This document shows positions 44,078-55,061 of a stretch of 64,000 nt of DNA, in pieces. A model generated the notes under the pieces. The model ran no database searches. It was not told where the DNA came from and was given only the letters and a program-made list of their open reading frames with translations. A program made the position numbers and the translations under genes. Within the stretch, counting starts at the first letter, position 1. Each line of letters starts with the position of its first letter. The stretch comes from Paragorgia papillata (taxonomy: Eukaryota; Cnidaria; Anthozoa; Scleralcyonacea; Coralliidae), in the NCBI GenBank assembly GCA_035771165.1, contig JAWNZC010000314.1, forward strand, positions 4,001,001-4,065,000, in the 5' to 3' direction.

Positions 44078-44345
44078 GAGAATAATACATGGCTGTACGG
44101 AAATATGACATTTATTTCGGACCAGGATATCTCACGAGTGAGCGAAGCGAACGAGTGACATATCCTGTTCAACACGAGAAATAAATTTCATATTTCCAAG
44201 CATCCATGTATTGTTCTGTTTATTATATAAAAAAATTGCCTATTGCCTTGCAAAAATTGCATTAAACTATAATGCTGATTCAGCGATAATCGTCACATGT
44301 GCGATTATCATAAATAATCGGCGCACATGTGAGATTATCACTTTT
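44078..44345. repeat. Foldback repeat (ACGAGTGACATATCCTGTTC), copy 2
   Basis: Near copy of 30401-30665, including the ACGAGTGAGCGAAGCGAACGAGTG palindromic core and the CACATGTGCGATTATCATAAATAATCG hairpin. Confidence 0.7.
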
Positions 44346-44421
44346 ATTAGTGGCGGAAAAATCAATAAAACACTCTATTTTATATAATAATACGTTTTAA
44401 CAATGTCAAAGTGTTCTTTAA

Positions 44422-44869
44422 AGGGGATTGGCAACAAAAATTAAGTTTGTCTAATTTGAAAGAACTCATAAAATTGTAATAGAAGATCCTTTACAATGTT
44501 TTCGTATCTTTCTGCGTTTTCAAGATATTTCAATTTGTTTAGTATGTAAATGAATGGTCTCTGACGCCATGAGCAGGGTACAGTATTTTCCCCACATAGA
44601 AATATCTGTAAATTTGTTCAACGAAATCACTTGAAACTGTGCACATAAAACGCCTTCAATTGTGACACTGAACATTTCATAACTGATGTTGCTTTGTGTT
44701 AGAATACTGTACCCTGCTCATGACATCAGAGACCATCTCATTTACATATTAAACAAATTGAAATATCTTGAAAACGAAGAAAGATACGAAAAAGTTGTAA
44801 AAGGTCTTCTATTACAATTTTACGAGTTCTTTCAAATTAAACAAACTTAATGTTTATTGCCAATACCCT
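44422..44869. mobile_element. TTAA-flanked foldback MITE
   Basis: A 448-bp palindrome with ends AGGGGATTGGCAACAAAAATT and the inverse of AGGGTATTGGCAATAAACATT, with TTAA at 44418-44421 and 44870-44873. An inner pair holds GAGCAGGGTACAGTATT and AATACTGTACCCTGCTC. It is the intact partner of the truncated copy at 31408. Confidence 0.8.
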
Positions 44870-44874
44870 TTAAG

Positions 44875-45815
44875 TTCATTATCACTCATAAATTCATTAT
44901 GTAGTAGATTTTTAAAGGTTTCGAGAGAACTCGCTGTTCTTAATTTCATATCAGTGGAATTCCACAGGCGAATACCACTTGCGTGGAATGTTCTTAAACC
45001 AGAGTTATTTCTACATCTTGGAATAGCTATGTTATTCTTTGTAGACGCTCTTGTACTATAATTGTGCGTCTGTTTTAAGCCCTAATCAAACGAGAACGCA
45101 AGGCATCGCAAGTTGGCAGTCACGCTATCTCAGCCATGCAGCCGCTCTGAATAGTTTCCCGAAGATATTATGTACCGTGACAAAGTTAAAACTTGTTTAA
45201 AACACTCATGAAACCTTTTGTTAATTTGGGTGTTTGAACGACCGCCACAGAAATTTCTGACTGCCGGCTTGCGATGACTTGCGTTCTCGTTTGATTAGGG
45301 CTTTAAATGCGTTGCATAACCATTGAAGTAGGCAGGACATTTTCCTTTAGTTATTTTATACATCATAATAAGCTTTCGTGTTCGTATAATGCCATCAATA
45401 GGAAGCCAATCTAGCTTGTTAAATAACTGACTACTAGCATCTAAGAGTGACCTTGCACATCTCTTTTGCAATCTTAACCGTTCTAGCTGCTCTTTCGAGC
45501 AGTTTCCCCATACAGTACATCCATACTCCAAAATTGGTTTTATAACAGCATTACACAATAGTTTTCGGCAGTGAAAACTGAGATAGCTTTTAGCTCTGTT
45601 GACTAGGAAAATTCTGGAGTTTAGCTTTTAGCTCTGTTGACTAGGAAAATTCTGGAGTTTAGTTTAAGAATCATGGCATCGATTTGGTTTACCCAGTTCA
45701 AATTCCTGTCCATCGTTATTCCAAGGAGTTTCTCATTCTTTGTTTCGTCAAGTAGAGAATCACCAACCGTTTTTCCGTCGTTTAAGTGCCCCTCAACCCG
45801 ACCTATGGTCAAACT
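44875..45815 (-). pseudogene. LINE RT fragment split by a MITE and a duplication
   Basis: On the minus strand, 45812-45621 has NEKLLGITMDRNLNWVNQID, 45558-45303 has VIKPILEYGCTVWGNC, LRLQKRCARSLLD and LDWLPIDGIIRTRKLIMMYK, and 45078-44880 has TVHNYSTRAS.. and GIRLWNSTDMKL-like sequence. Together these are the end of a CR1/L2-like RT ORF. A 224-bp MITE (45079-45302) interrupts it. A tandem duplication of TTTTAGCTCTGTTGACTAGG and following bases (45588-45661) breaks the frame. Confidence 0.75.
45079..45302. mobile_element. TTAA MITE (GCCCTAATCAAACGAGAACG), copy 1
   Basis: Inverted ends GCCCTAATCAAACGAGAACGC and GCGTTCTCGTTTGATTAGGGC, with TTAA at 45075-45078 and 45303-45306. It is inserted in LINE coding sequence, which resumes on the other side. 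The second copy is at 50554-50776. Confidence 0.85.
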
Positions 45816-46221
45816 CCTCCGTATAGCACTTGGACCTAAAACAAATAAAACACTTCTATCTGGAAATTCTTTCGCCCAACTTATTCAAATATCCGGTCAA
45901 CACAGAGCTTCTCAAAAAGTCCCACGACATTTCGAAAATACTTGAACAACTTTGCCTGTTGATTTGGCAACGTTTATTCTTTGTTGTTTTTGGCGATTGA
46001 ATTAACTTAATTAAGCACGGTCTTCCTGGAATGTTGCTATGCATTGTCTTTTGCGACAACAACGTTTATATAATTAATACTTTAAAGGTTTTCGTGGCCA
46101 TGCATAATAACATTCAACATAGATTTGTGGAAACACCACGTTTAATATTTATTTGCTAAGCTTTCGGCCTGTTGCCTCAGGACTTCATCAGAGCAATATG
46201 TTTGGCAATCCTAAAAGGTGA

Positions 46222-46243
46222 TTATATATATATTTATATATAT

Positions 46244-46304
<61 letters not shown>

Positions 46305-46350
46305 CTAATATATATATACTAATATATATATATATATATATATATATACT
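46222..46350. repeat. (TA)n microsatellite
   Basis: AT dinucleotide tract with a few AATATA and ACTAA interruptions. The strand-symmetric sequence can extrude cruciforms. Confidence 0.9.
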
Positions 46351-46351
46351 A

Positions 46352-46470
46352 ATAAGTGGGCTTACCTCAAATGTTGATGGTCGCTACTGTCAGTTTCATG
46401 AGCCGCCTGAAGATCCCCCAGCGTGAAACTGACAGTAGCGACCATCAACATTTGAGGTAAGCCCACTTAT
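46352..46470. mobile_element. Near-perfect palindrome, 119 bp
   Basis: ATAAGTGGGCTTACCTCAAA followed by TGTTGATGGTCGCTACTGTCAGTTT is matched by its exact inverse complement at the right, leaving a loop of about 28 bases (CATGAGCCGCCTGAAGATCCC). It sits immediately after a (TA)n tract. Confidence 0.8.
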
Positions 46471-46561
46471 AGTATATTCGCTCTATCTTTACGGTATTGA
46501 GCACTTTTCGACATTTCGCGAACAACACTTTGTTTGTTTGAATATATATATATATATATAT

Positions 46562-47110
46562 AGGTAATATTGGGCATTTCACTCGATTACATAGCATGTT
46601 CTAAGGATTTTGGGTGAAGGAAAATTCGAGTGTAGAATATATACATTTTAAGACCAAACCGGGACCAGTTGCGAAAAATGCAACTACACAGGCCTTCCGG
46701 CAGGAATTGAACCCACGACCTTGCGATTCTAATGCAATGCTCTGACCACTGAGCCACGGAGGGCGTTGCCGAGAGCTTCATCGCGAGTTCTGTATATAAT
46801 AAGGTGGTAATGCCAGGAGAGAATTGGGTATATTATAAGTAATATTGTGCATTTCACTCGATTATACATAGCATGTTCTAAGGATTTTGGGTGAAGGAAA
46901 ATTCGAGTGTAGAATATATACATTTTAAGACCAAACCGGGACCAGTTGCGAAAAATGCAAGTACACAGGCCTTCCGGCAGGAATTGAACCACGGAGGGCG
47001 TTGCCGAGAGCTTCATCGCGAGTTCTGTATATAATAAGGTGGTAATGTCAGGAGAGAATTGGGTATATTATAAGTAATATTGGGCATTTCACTCGATTAC
47101 ATAGCATGTT
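46562..47110 (-). repeat. Tandemly duplicated tRNA-Ala-like SINE
   Basis: Two direct copies (about 46562-46843 and 46844-47110) of a roughly 270-bp segment. Each contains an inverted SINE: AGGATTTTGGGTGAAGGAAAATTCGAG, then CGGGACCAGTTGCGAAAAATGC, then the inverse of the tRNA-like head. The second copy lacks about 40 bp of the head (from GAATTGAACC to CACGGAGGG). Confidence 0.75.
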
Positions 47111-47675
47111 GTATATATATAGTTGGCCTTATTTGCTCCTTTTTGGTACCTTCATTGCAATGTTGCATTGTGGAACTGAAGGACAATTATTTTATGATAT
47201 TGTAACACGGTAACTTATCAACTTGTAAAACTATTTTAATATAACCAAGGTGTTAGAAACTTCCCAATTAAAGGTAATTGTTTTTCAGTTTTTATTTTTA
47301 AGATTAACACTGCTAACAATATCTTAATTCTTTGAATGGTTGCGTGGTGACAAATTGTGATAGAAGCGAGAATTTGTGGAAAAACAACGTTTATTATGTA
47401 TTGACTTATTTATTAACTTTGAGGCGGAATCTGTGCACACTGCACATAATCAATAAAGTTTAAAACGATCTCCTTACCTCGCGTACAGTATTTTCTTTTC
47501 TTTTTTTTTATCTGCCTGTAATATGCATTGGGTTGTATGGTGTCGTATATATATATATGGGGAGGAGTATTAAAATATTCCCCTAGTTATGAACTTCGTG
47601 CAATTGAGTTTTTAGACTCAAACACACGACTCCACAAGCTGTATGCTTTAACTCCAATCGTGTTAAAATAAAATT

Positions 47676-47998
47676 TATTGCATTGCATTGCATTGCATTG
47701 CATTGCACTGCACTGTACTGTACTGTATTCTGTTGTATTGTATTGTATTGTATTGTATTGTATTGTATTGTGTTGTGTTGTGTTGTGTTGCGTTGCGTTG
47801 CGTTGCGTTGCGTTGCGTTGCGTTGCGTTGCGTTGCATTGCGTTGTGTTGTGTTGCGTTGCGTTGCGTTGCGTTGCGTTGCGTTGCATTGCATTGTATTG
47901 TATTGTATTGTATTGTATTGTATTTTGTATTGTATTGTATTGTATTGTATTGCATCGTATTGTATTGTATTGTATCGTATTGTATTGTATTGTATTAA
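47676..47998. repeat. TTGYR pentanucleotide array with variant blocks
   Basis: About 64 tandem pentamers in ordered blocks: TTGCA, then CTGTA/CTGCA, TTGTA, TTGTG, a long TTGCG block, a short TTGTG, a second TTGCG block, TTGCA, and a long TTGTA block. No stop codon occurs in several frames, so open frames cover it on both strands; these are artefacts. A (TA)n tract follows at 48003-48080. Confidence 0.95.
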
Positions 47999-48001
47999 AT
48001 A

Positions 48002-48002
<1 letters not shown>

Positions 48003-48093
<91 letters not shown>

Positions 48094-48098
48094 GTATA
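48003..48098. repeat. (TA)n and (TATG)n microsatellite
   Basis: AT dinucleotides followed by a short TATG run, directly after the pentanucleotide array. Confidence 0.9.
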
Positions 48099-48574
48099 TA
48101 TTTATTTTTAGCAATAAGTATATAATAAATGTGCATGGTGTTACTACAGATTTTTGCTCAGTCTATTTTAAGCTATGCAAAAGATAAAATGCTTAACCAA
48201 ACATATTATATTAAACTATATACAAATACTAGTATATGTAAAAGATACTTAAAAATAAGTTAATTAAATTATTTTCCATTATTAAAAATATTGGTACGCA
48301 TGCATCTTGGCTACTTGCCGAAATTCCTCTTTTATATAATAGGTTTGTTGGTTTTCGAGCACCGGCTGTGTTTGTTTTATTATTTTTCAAATCATGTTAC
48401 TCATAACAAAGCAATTTAAACGTTTAGAGATATATCTTCAGGGTATATTCCTGTCTCAACGCTTTGTTAACCAATTGTATTGTTTGTTGTTTCCTGTGGA
48501 AATTTCTTTGAGAGTTTCCCATCCTTGCTTGTTTATTTAAATGTTTTTTTCTCTCTGTTCTCCGGCTTTCTTTC

Positions 48575-48830
48575 TGCAGTCCAAAGTTGAGCTTGGTTGG
48601 TTGGATGGGTGACCGCCTGGGAATAATCTCGTTCCCGAGCTTGAGACTAATATGTGAGTAGAGTTGTCAGTATAGTTGGTCTCTCCTGTGCTTTAAGGTT
48701 TTCAGTCGCCAGGTTCTCTAGTTCTGGTTGGTTGGACGGGGTTCGTACTTGGATGGTGACCGCCTCATGGGAATGACCTCGTTTTCGAGCTTGAGACTTC
48801 TGTAAATAGAGTTATTTAATAGTTGAGTCG
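48575..48830 (+). repeat. Two 5S rRNA-derived repeats in tandem
   Basis: GGTTGGATGGGTGACCGCCTGGGAATAA at about 48596 and GGGTTCGTACTTGGATGGTGACCGCCT at about 48736 are 5S-like box C regions. Each is followed by CTCGTT.CCGAGCTTGAGACT and GTGAGTAGAGTT sequence. Heads are truncated. Confidence 0.6.
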
Positions 48831-49084
48831 GTTTTCTTTGTTCTTTCTAGAGCTGTATCTACTGTATATATCTCAAGGAACCGATAATTAAAAATTCAAG
48901 GCGCTGTATATAGATATTGCGCCCTGATCAACAGGACAATATCTAGATATATTGCCCTGGTCAACAGGGCAATATATAGTAATTATTTTTTCGAAAACCT
49001 CGATTACCTCGAACCTCGGCTTTTATCCAAATAAACCCCTCAGGCTGTATTTGGCTAAAAGCGGTTCGCGGTAATTAACTCTTA

Positions 49085-49170
49085 CTTGTAGTTGGTCTCC
49101 TCTGTGCTTCAAGGGTTTTTCGCATGGTTCTCGGTTCCAATTTTCCTCCCTCCATAAAACCAACAGCTAG
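49085..49170 (+). repeat. 5S-derived repeat, tail part
   Basis: GTAGTTGGTCTCCTCTGTGCTTCAAGGGTTTTTCGC, then GGTTCTCGGTTCC and AAAACCAACA, the same body that follows 5S-like heads elsewhere. Confidence 0.55.
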
Positions 49171-49344
49171 TTCGTTGATTGAGTGTAAATGATCTTCGAG
49201 ATTTCTTAATCAGAAAAATTTCTAAGATTTCTAGCTGGACTAACCATTGAGTTACTGAGACTCAGATGACATGAACGTATAGGTTGAGTTCGATGTATGA
49301 TATTATACTGCTATCAGTGCAAGTGTGATGATATATGTTAATGT

Positions 49345-49745
49345 CATAATGCATGTATAGGGCCTGTGCTTGAATATAGTTCTCAAATGTACCATTACGC
49401 CCTGCCAGATTATCTAACTAAAGCCTTAGAACGTGTTCAGAAACGAGTCCTCTCGATCATTTATCCCGGCTCACCTTACACTAATACTTTGAAGTTATGT
49501 AATTTAGATAGCCTCTATAATAGGCGCATATCGGCTTGTGTAAAGCTTTTTGATGAAGTACGTTTAAATCCCCAGCATAAGCTCGCACATCTTATTCCAA
49601 GTAGGCATACTAACCAGTATAATCTTAGAAGACCTAAACTTTTTAACTTTTCGAAATGTAAGACTGATAGGTTCCGTAAACGTTTATTCCCTCTTCTGTT
49701 CGTACTTTCAATAGTATATATAGTATGACTATTTATATTTAATAT
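49345..49745 (+). pseudogene. LINE reverse transcriptase, C-terminal fragment
   Basis: The frame reads VLEYSSQMYHYALPDYLTKA, then LERVQKRVLSIIYPGSPY, then HTNQYNLRRPKLFNFSKCKT and DRFRKRLFP before TGA. It is the final part of a CR1/L2-like RT ORF (PVLEYxxxV, IQKR and YNLR landmarks). About 110 bp of AT-rich 3' UTR leads into the (TCTA)n tract at 49853, which may be the element's 3' tail. Confidence 0.8.
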
Positions 49746-49852
49746 ATTTTATTGTAATTATTTTATATTTCACATTTGTTTTTTTGTAAAATTTTATTTC
49801 TGTACAATCACGCAATTCAGTTTTTTAGCTGTAATGTGATTTAATTTTAATA

Positions 49853-50187
<335 letters not shown>

Positions 50188-50449
50188 TTTGAGTCCTCAA
50201 GTCTTGCTGTACATGCTGGCGATTAGCGAGGTTCAGATCACGCTACTGCTACCGTAAATGTGGTTAAGCTGATGTAATGTTCGTTTTTTCTTTCTGTAGT
50301 CGTAGTTGGTTTTAATCCTAGTATCGTAAAACGCTTCCTTTTTGCACTAGGTTTGAGACCTGCGACCATTACTGAACGTAAGAACAATATTTGACATGCT
50401 TAATTATATTTGCGGTAGCGGTATAGTGGTAGTGGAAGTGTGATCTGAA

Positions 50450-50530
50450 CCTCGTTAATTATGGGACTCGAACCCATGCACAACCTTCCGAATGCCAGCC
50501 AGACAATCTGACCGTTGAGCCACTAGCTGT
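50450..50530 (-). repeat. tRNA-derived SINE head (reverse)
   Basis: The reverse complement has TAGTGGCTCAACGGTCAGA and GGGTTCGAGTCCC. A flanking GGTAGTGGAAGTGTGATCTGAACCTCG arm matches, in inverse, 50225-50260 (CGAGGTTCAGATCACGC), and both recur around 58925-59165; a larger foldback carrier is likely. Confidence 0.55.
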
Positions 50531-50553
50531 GCAAATATGATGCTATATGTTAA

Positions 50554-50776
50554 GCCCTAATCAAACGAGAACGCAAGTCATCGCAAGTTGGCAGTCAGAA
50601 TTTCTGTGGCGGTCGTTTGAACACCCAAATTAACAAAATAAAGGTTTCATGAGTGTTTTAAACAAGTTTTAACTTTGTCACGGTACATAATATTTTCGTG
50701 AAATTATTCAGAGCGGCTGGCTGAGATAGCGTGACTGCCAACTTGCGATGACTTGCGTTCTCGTTTGATTAGGGCT
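50554..50776. mobile_element. TTAA MITE (GCCCTAATCAAACGAGAACG), copy 2
   Basis: Same element as 45079-45302, with TTAA at 50550-50553 and TTAG on the right, a single change from TTAA. Confidence 0.8.
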
Positions 50777-50781
50777 TTAGG

Positions 50782-51128
50782 GGCTGTTCATATGAAATTT
50801 CACGAAAATCTTTCTTTGACTACAAAAAGGAATTATAATACAGTAAAAACCCGCTAACGAGAACCTACCACTATTGAGAACCTCAGGCTGAAATTAAGAA
50901 TTTATTTATATAAGGATATATAAGAATATAAGAACCTATCCGAGGGTCTTGTTAGCGAGTTTTTACTGTACTCCGTGTGCTATACTTACAGAGAAACAAA
51001 TCCAATTTTGCTTCGTTATATCATTCTGCATTTCTCAAATATATAGCCGTAATAAGATTTCAGTCGTTACATAAAATCACCCCGGCAACCGGGCTATAGC
51101 CCGCCTCATGCATATGAACACGGCTATA
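50782..51128. mobile_element. Foldback MITE with a nested MITE
   Basis: Outer ends GGGCTGTTCATATGA and CATATGAACACGGC correspond to the element at 39138-39381. A smaller element with ends CAGTAAAAACCCGCTAACG and GCGAGTTTTTACTG (about 50841-50971, TA flanks) is inserted within it. Confidence 0.65.
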
Positions 51129-51473
51129 CGTGCTCTAAAAACTTGCAATGTTTGTCAACCGTCTTTGTGTTAGTAATTAATAAGAAGGTGCCAAATACGT
51201 TTCAACACGACTCTAAAACACTCTTAAAGAGCTCTGTTCTTCTCTTCTCATGCGGAAAATCGTTCTCCTTCGCCAAAATGCCACCCAGGTTCAGCCCAGA
51301 TTCTTATCAAGAGAGATAAAAACTCGCTTGTACTTTGGCCAATTAAATATTATAATCTATGCATACCGTGCATAATTTTTAACCGCGCTCAAATTGCTGA
51401 CGATTTTGTCGAACAAGCGAACGAACCCCGCTCCGGAAAGGTTACAAACAAAGACTTGTCAAGGAAGGACGGC

Positions 51474-51480
51474 TATTTAA
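51474..51480 (+). promoter_or_regulatory. Possible TATA box of VWA gene
   Basis: CTATTTAAG, about 60 bases before the ATG at 51538, lies in a locally GC-richer stretch. Position suits a TATA element with a 5' UTR of about 30 bases. This is inferred from sequence only. Confidence 0.4.
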
Positions 51481-51537
51481 GCGGCTCCTCGCGTCTGCCA
51501 ACAAATCATCCCTTTGGCTACTCCTCGTTTTGAAATC

Positions 51538-51610
51538 ATGTTTGCTTTACTCATCTGGCTCATGTTAACCCTGTTTGCGGCACCAAGCATCACGGAACCG
51601 ACAAAAAAAG
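51538..51610 (+). CDS. VWA gene exon 1, signal peptide
   Basis: ATG starts MFALLIWLMLTLFAAPSITE and then PTKK, a clear secretory signal peptide with a hydrophobic core and likely cleavage after the Ala/Pro/Ser stretch. The exon ends in phase 1 before GTAATA, and the next VWA exon begins by completing a Gly codon, as is common when a signal peptide is joined to an extracellular module. ATG context is ATCATGT. The assignment to the VWA exons rests on matching phase and strand across a 9.6-kb intron; no other exon was recognised between. Confidence 0.7.
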
Positions 51611-52794
51611 GTAATAAACTTATTATTGATTTACAAATATTGACGTAACGGTAGCATTTCGGCTCCGAGGACTTCAAAGTTGGGGTATACATGTAAACAT
51701 GTGTATATTTATATTAATGTATATATATATATATATAGCTATAAAGCCGTGCTCTAATTGGGGCTCTAGTCTTTGGCAGAGCTGACCACAAGTCGGGGCT
51801 TAAGATCGATAGATAGAAAGATATACTCGGAAATTAAAAACGAAAGATTAGCTTTCTCTTATCAAATAATGTCTTTTTTCATATTCTATATTATCTCCTC
51901 CCTCTCTTTGTGTGTGATTCTTGTGGGATTTGCAAAGCCAAGTATATATTAAATCGCTATTACGAGAAAATAACAATTTTCTGCTGTTCTGGATTAACGT
52001 TTATTTGAGAGGGAAGTTCCTTTGACCTGTCGCACAAATTACATCAAATGCCTCGAAATGTTCTCGAATTCCGCCATTTTCGGGGGCCTGTATTAACTGG
52101 TATAGCTACTATATGTGGCATGTGGTACCAGGAAATAACAACTTCAACATGTCTGCGCGCGTGGCTCGGCGAGACCGTCTGATTTTCGGTAGTAATCTAC
52201 ATTTTTCCCTAATGTTCGTCATTTATGCGGCTGTCACTCTCTCAGAGCGGTTGTTATGTCTAATTAGTAAATATAATAACAGGCAGAAATAAAAAGATTT
52301 ATGACATGTCTTGAGTGAGGCGGGCGCCATTCTAAAAGCAGCAGGCATACTGCTGGTCTGCCTTTGTTTTGCACCCCAACCAATCTGAGTACGGTGTTCC
52401 AAACAAAACCCTATATACAGACTTGTCATTCCTAACGAAAACACCGACACATCTTAAGCTGTATTTTCTCGCCTTTAAAAACCCTCGTGGGTTTCTCCAT
52501 TTGTTCAATATCGCCTGTATGGTTCAAATTTTTCTAGAACGCTAGCTGGGGAGGCCGCATACAAAGAGTTGGCCAACCGTAGATGCTTTATATGGAAACT
52601 GGTCATTAAGTGTGAATGGCTATGCTAAATCCGTTATACTGACGTTGCAGAACGTGGCGCGATTTAGCTGATCATTGTCCGAACAGGCTACAAGCGGTGA
52701 TGTGTTTGCTATAGTTTCTGGAGCAACAACAACACTTCACAACAAATATACAACCAAGCTATAACTCTTTCATTCGCATTGTTGTGGAACAATT

Positions 52795-52905
52795 TAATCT
52801 TTTTACTCTGACAAACGCCAGACGTTTTTACTCTGTCCAACGCCAGACGATTTTACTCTGTCCAACGCCAGACGATTTTACTCTGTCCAACGCCAGACGA
52901 TTGCT
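52795..52905. repeat. 25-bp tandem array (GTCCAACGCCAGACGATTTTACTCT)
   Basis: Four units of TTTTACTCTGTCCAACGCCAGACGA; the same sequence is a dispersed single motif at 39050-39110, 42658-42690 and 55450-55490. It runs into a CTCGAAACGT repeat copy at 52905-52965. Confidence 0.8.
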
Positions 52906-53107
52906 CGAAACGTTAGTATTTCATTACGAAAACTATTCCCGGCAGTTTACCACGTTTTCATTTGCATGACATTAACTATGGACTTTTTGTGTTGCTGTAT
53001 CACCTTCAGTGTCATCAAGTACAATCATGCAAGCGAATAAGACAGCAAACTACCGTTGTGAAGCTCCTGTTAAACCAACCATTGCCAAACCTGACGCTAT
53101 GTTCACG

Positions 53108-53735
53108 GTTGTTACAGTTGATATGAGAATTGCTTAATACAGCTAAATCAATTAAGGTTGTCCTGGCCAAAGCCAAAGGGCTAAAGCCGAAAGGTCAAAG
53201 CCAAGCGCGAAAAGTACGATGTGAATTACTATTTAAATAGCGAAGCTTATATATTTGGAAAGCCCGCGAGGCGGGCTACCCGAATTTACACATTTACTAT
53301 ATTTATAGGCCAAAATCATACAAATAAACCAAACTTGCCTCTAGGGATTATTAACGAGCATTTTCGCGCTTGGCTTTGACCTTTTGGCTTTGGCCAGGAC
53401 AACCTTAATTGATTTAGCTGTATATGAACTTGGAAAATGTTGCCGTGATTTTAACTTATAGTTTCGTGAATCAATACTCACTTTTGACAATTCATCTTAT
53501 ATGTTGTCTACCTTCAGTCGGTTGAGACTTGTAGGGGCAGTAGCTTCGCAGTATTTGCGGGGGAAAACGCCGTAAGAAACTATATTCCAACCACAAATCT
53601 CAACTGACTTTCAGTGGACAACATGAACTATCAAAAGTATAAGTTTATTTATTGATTTACGGAACTATAAATTAAAATACGGCGGCATTTTCCAAGTTTA
53701 TATAACAATTCTCAAACAACTGTAACAATTGCATG
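53108..53735. mobile_element. Nested palindromes in VWA intron 1
   Basis: Inner element: CAGCTAAATCAATTAAGGTTG followed by TCCTGGCCAAAGCCAAA at 53137-53180 is inverse-matched at 53380-53422. To its right, 53425-53700 is a second palindrome, with CTTGGAAAATGTTGCCGTG and GGCGGCATTTTCCAAG arms. Outer GTTGTTACAGTTGATATGAGAATTG (53108) is matched by CAATTCTCAAACAACTGTAAC (53706-53730). One foldback element has inserted next to the arm of another. Confidence 0.65.
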
Positions 53736-54014
53736 TGAACCTATCATCAGGTTGTGCAAGCAACTGTGGTTAAACTCGGCAGTTTCTGTTTCCGATTTGT
53801 GAGTATTGGTGAGAATGCGAGACAACACGTATCACATGCATGTGATACACCTTTTTCGCAAGGCATTTTAATTTTATTGATATTTATGGGGTCAGAAGTA
53901 CAAAACCTTGCAACAGCTGCGTAAACTGTCAGCCGTGACATGGTCAAGTTCGACAAGTTGTGTTGCAATCACGCTAAATTAAGTGTAAATGTTCTAGTCT
54001 TCGACTGCTATTTT

Positions 54015-54150
54015 ACTCAGAAAAAGATCTGAGTTTCCAAGCAGGACTCAAACCCACAACCTTAGCTTCTGACACTCTAACCATTGAGCTACTGGGACTC
54101 AGATGATTTGAACATACGTAGGTTCAGTTCGATGTATGACTGATCTCTTC
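54015..54150 (-). repeat. tRNA-derived SINE (reverse)
   Basis: The reverse complement has CCCAGTAGCTCAATGGTTAGAG and GGTTTGAGTCC, followed by a TCTGAGTAAAAT-like tail. The adjoining GACTCAGATGATTTGAACATACGTAGGTTCAGTTCGATGTATGA also occurs near 49255-49300. Confidence 0.6.
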
Positions 54151-54214
54151 TCTTAACAATCATGGTAAAGTGGTCGTGCATACAAGCAGTACGTTAGTCG
54201 TAGCGGCCTTTTTC

Positions 54215-54495
54215 AAAGAGCGGAATGGAGAGGTGAAAAAGAGCCTTTGTAGCTAATAGGTATATTTAGCATTCAAAATCTTAACGTTAAATGGGTAAAG
54301 AGAACCTTCTTTGGTGATATAAAGCGAGTTTATTTATTGAGAGTATACGGCCTTTTTCAAAGAGCGGAAAGGAGAGGTGGAAAAGAGCCTTTGTAGCTAA
54401 TAGGTATATATTTAGCATTCAAAATCTTAACGTTAAATGGGTAAAGAGAACCTTCTTTGATGATGTAAAGCGAGTTTATTTATTGAGAGTATAAC
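54215..54495. repeat. Tandem duplication, about 137 bp
   Basis: CGGCCTTTTTCAAAGAGCGGAA and the following bases are repeated at 54204-54340 and 54348-54490 with a few differences, each ending GTAAAGCGAGTTTATTTATTGAGAGTAT. This is a recent direct duplication in the intron. Confidence 0.75.
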
Positions 54496-54539
54496 ATATG
54501 ACAGTATTTAGATACTGATAACCCAATGGCCTTCATCCC

Positions 54540-54925
54540 TTTATGGAGTTTGTAGAACTACTCAGGAAAACTGTGGTGTTGATTTTGCTGAGAGAGGAAA
54601 ATCTAAGCACGCGTCGAAAAAACCCTCGAGGCACAGGAGAGAACTATAAAGTAGTCTAGTTTCTAGGCCTTTCTCTGTTGACACGTTTCGGAAGTGATCC
54701 GAACGGACCCGCTGGGGAAGGCCTAGCAAAATTCGTAAACACTTTCACTTTACAACTCAGTTGTTTATTGAGGAAGAATTGTGATGATCCAAGTACTAAT
54801 TAACCCTATTCGACTGGGCTTAACTTTAGCCGTGATCGTGAGAGACAGCTTCGTTAACGGCTTGTGCCACTCGAGCCTTCTGTTCCCTATTACTTCCCAT
54901 TCCATCTCTCTCTTCAGTACCCTCA
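54540..54925 (-). repeat. 5S rRNA-derived repeat (reverse), interrupted
   Basis: The tail (GAGAGGAAAATC..AAAACCCTCGAGGCACAGGAGAG, 54580-54645) and the 5S-like head (CCAAGTACTAATTAACCCTATTCGACTGGGCTTAACTTT, 54788-54830) are separated by about 140 bp of other sequence. Confidence 0.55.
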
Positions 54926-55061
54926 GGCTACGTCCACACGTATACGTTTTCGTAGCGTTTTCATATTGTTTCAGGTAAGTATAGACCATTGTTTTCTATT
55001 CCCTTGAGGACGGAGAACAATATGAAAACGCTACGAAAACGTATACGTGTGGACGTAGCCT
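54925..55061. mobile_element. Small palindromic MITE, 137 bp
   Basis: Long exact arms AGGCTACGTCCACACGTATACGTTTTCGTAGCGTTTTCATATTG and the inverse complement are flanked by a possible TCA duplication. The loop is about 45 bases. Confidence 0.75.

Noticed and set aside
47583..48136. Long frames rich in Asn, Thr, Gln or Cys, Val, Leu
   Set aside because: Translation of a pentanucleotide array in all frames.
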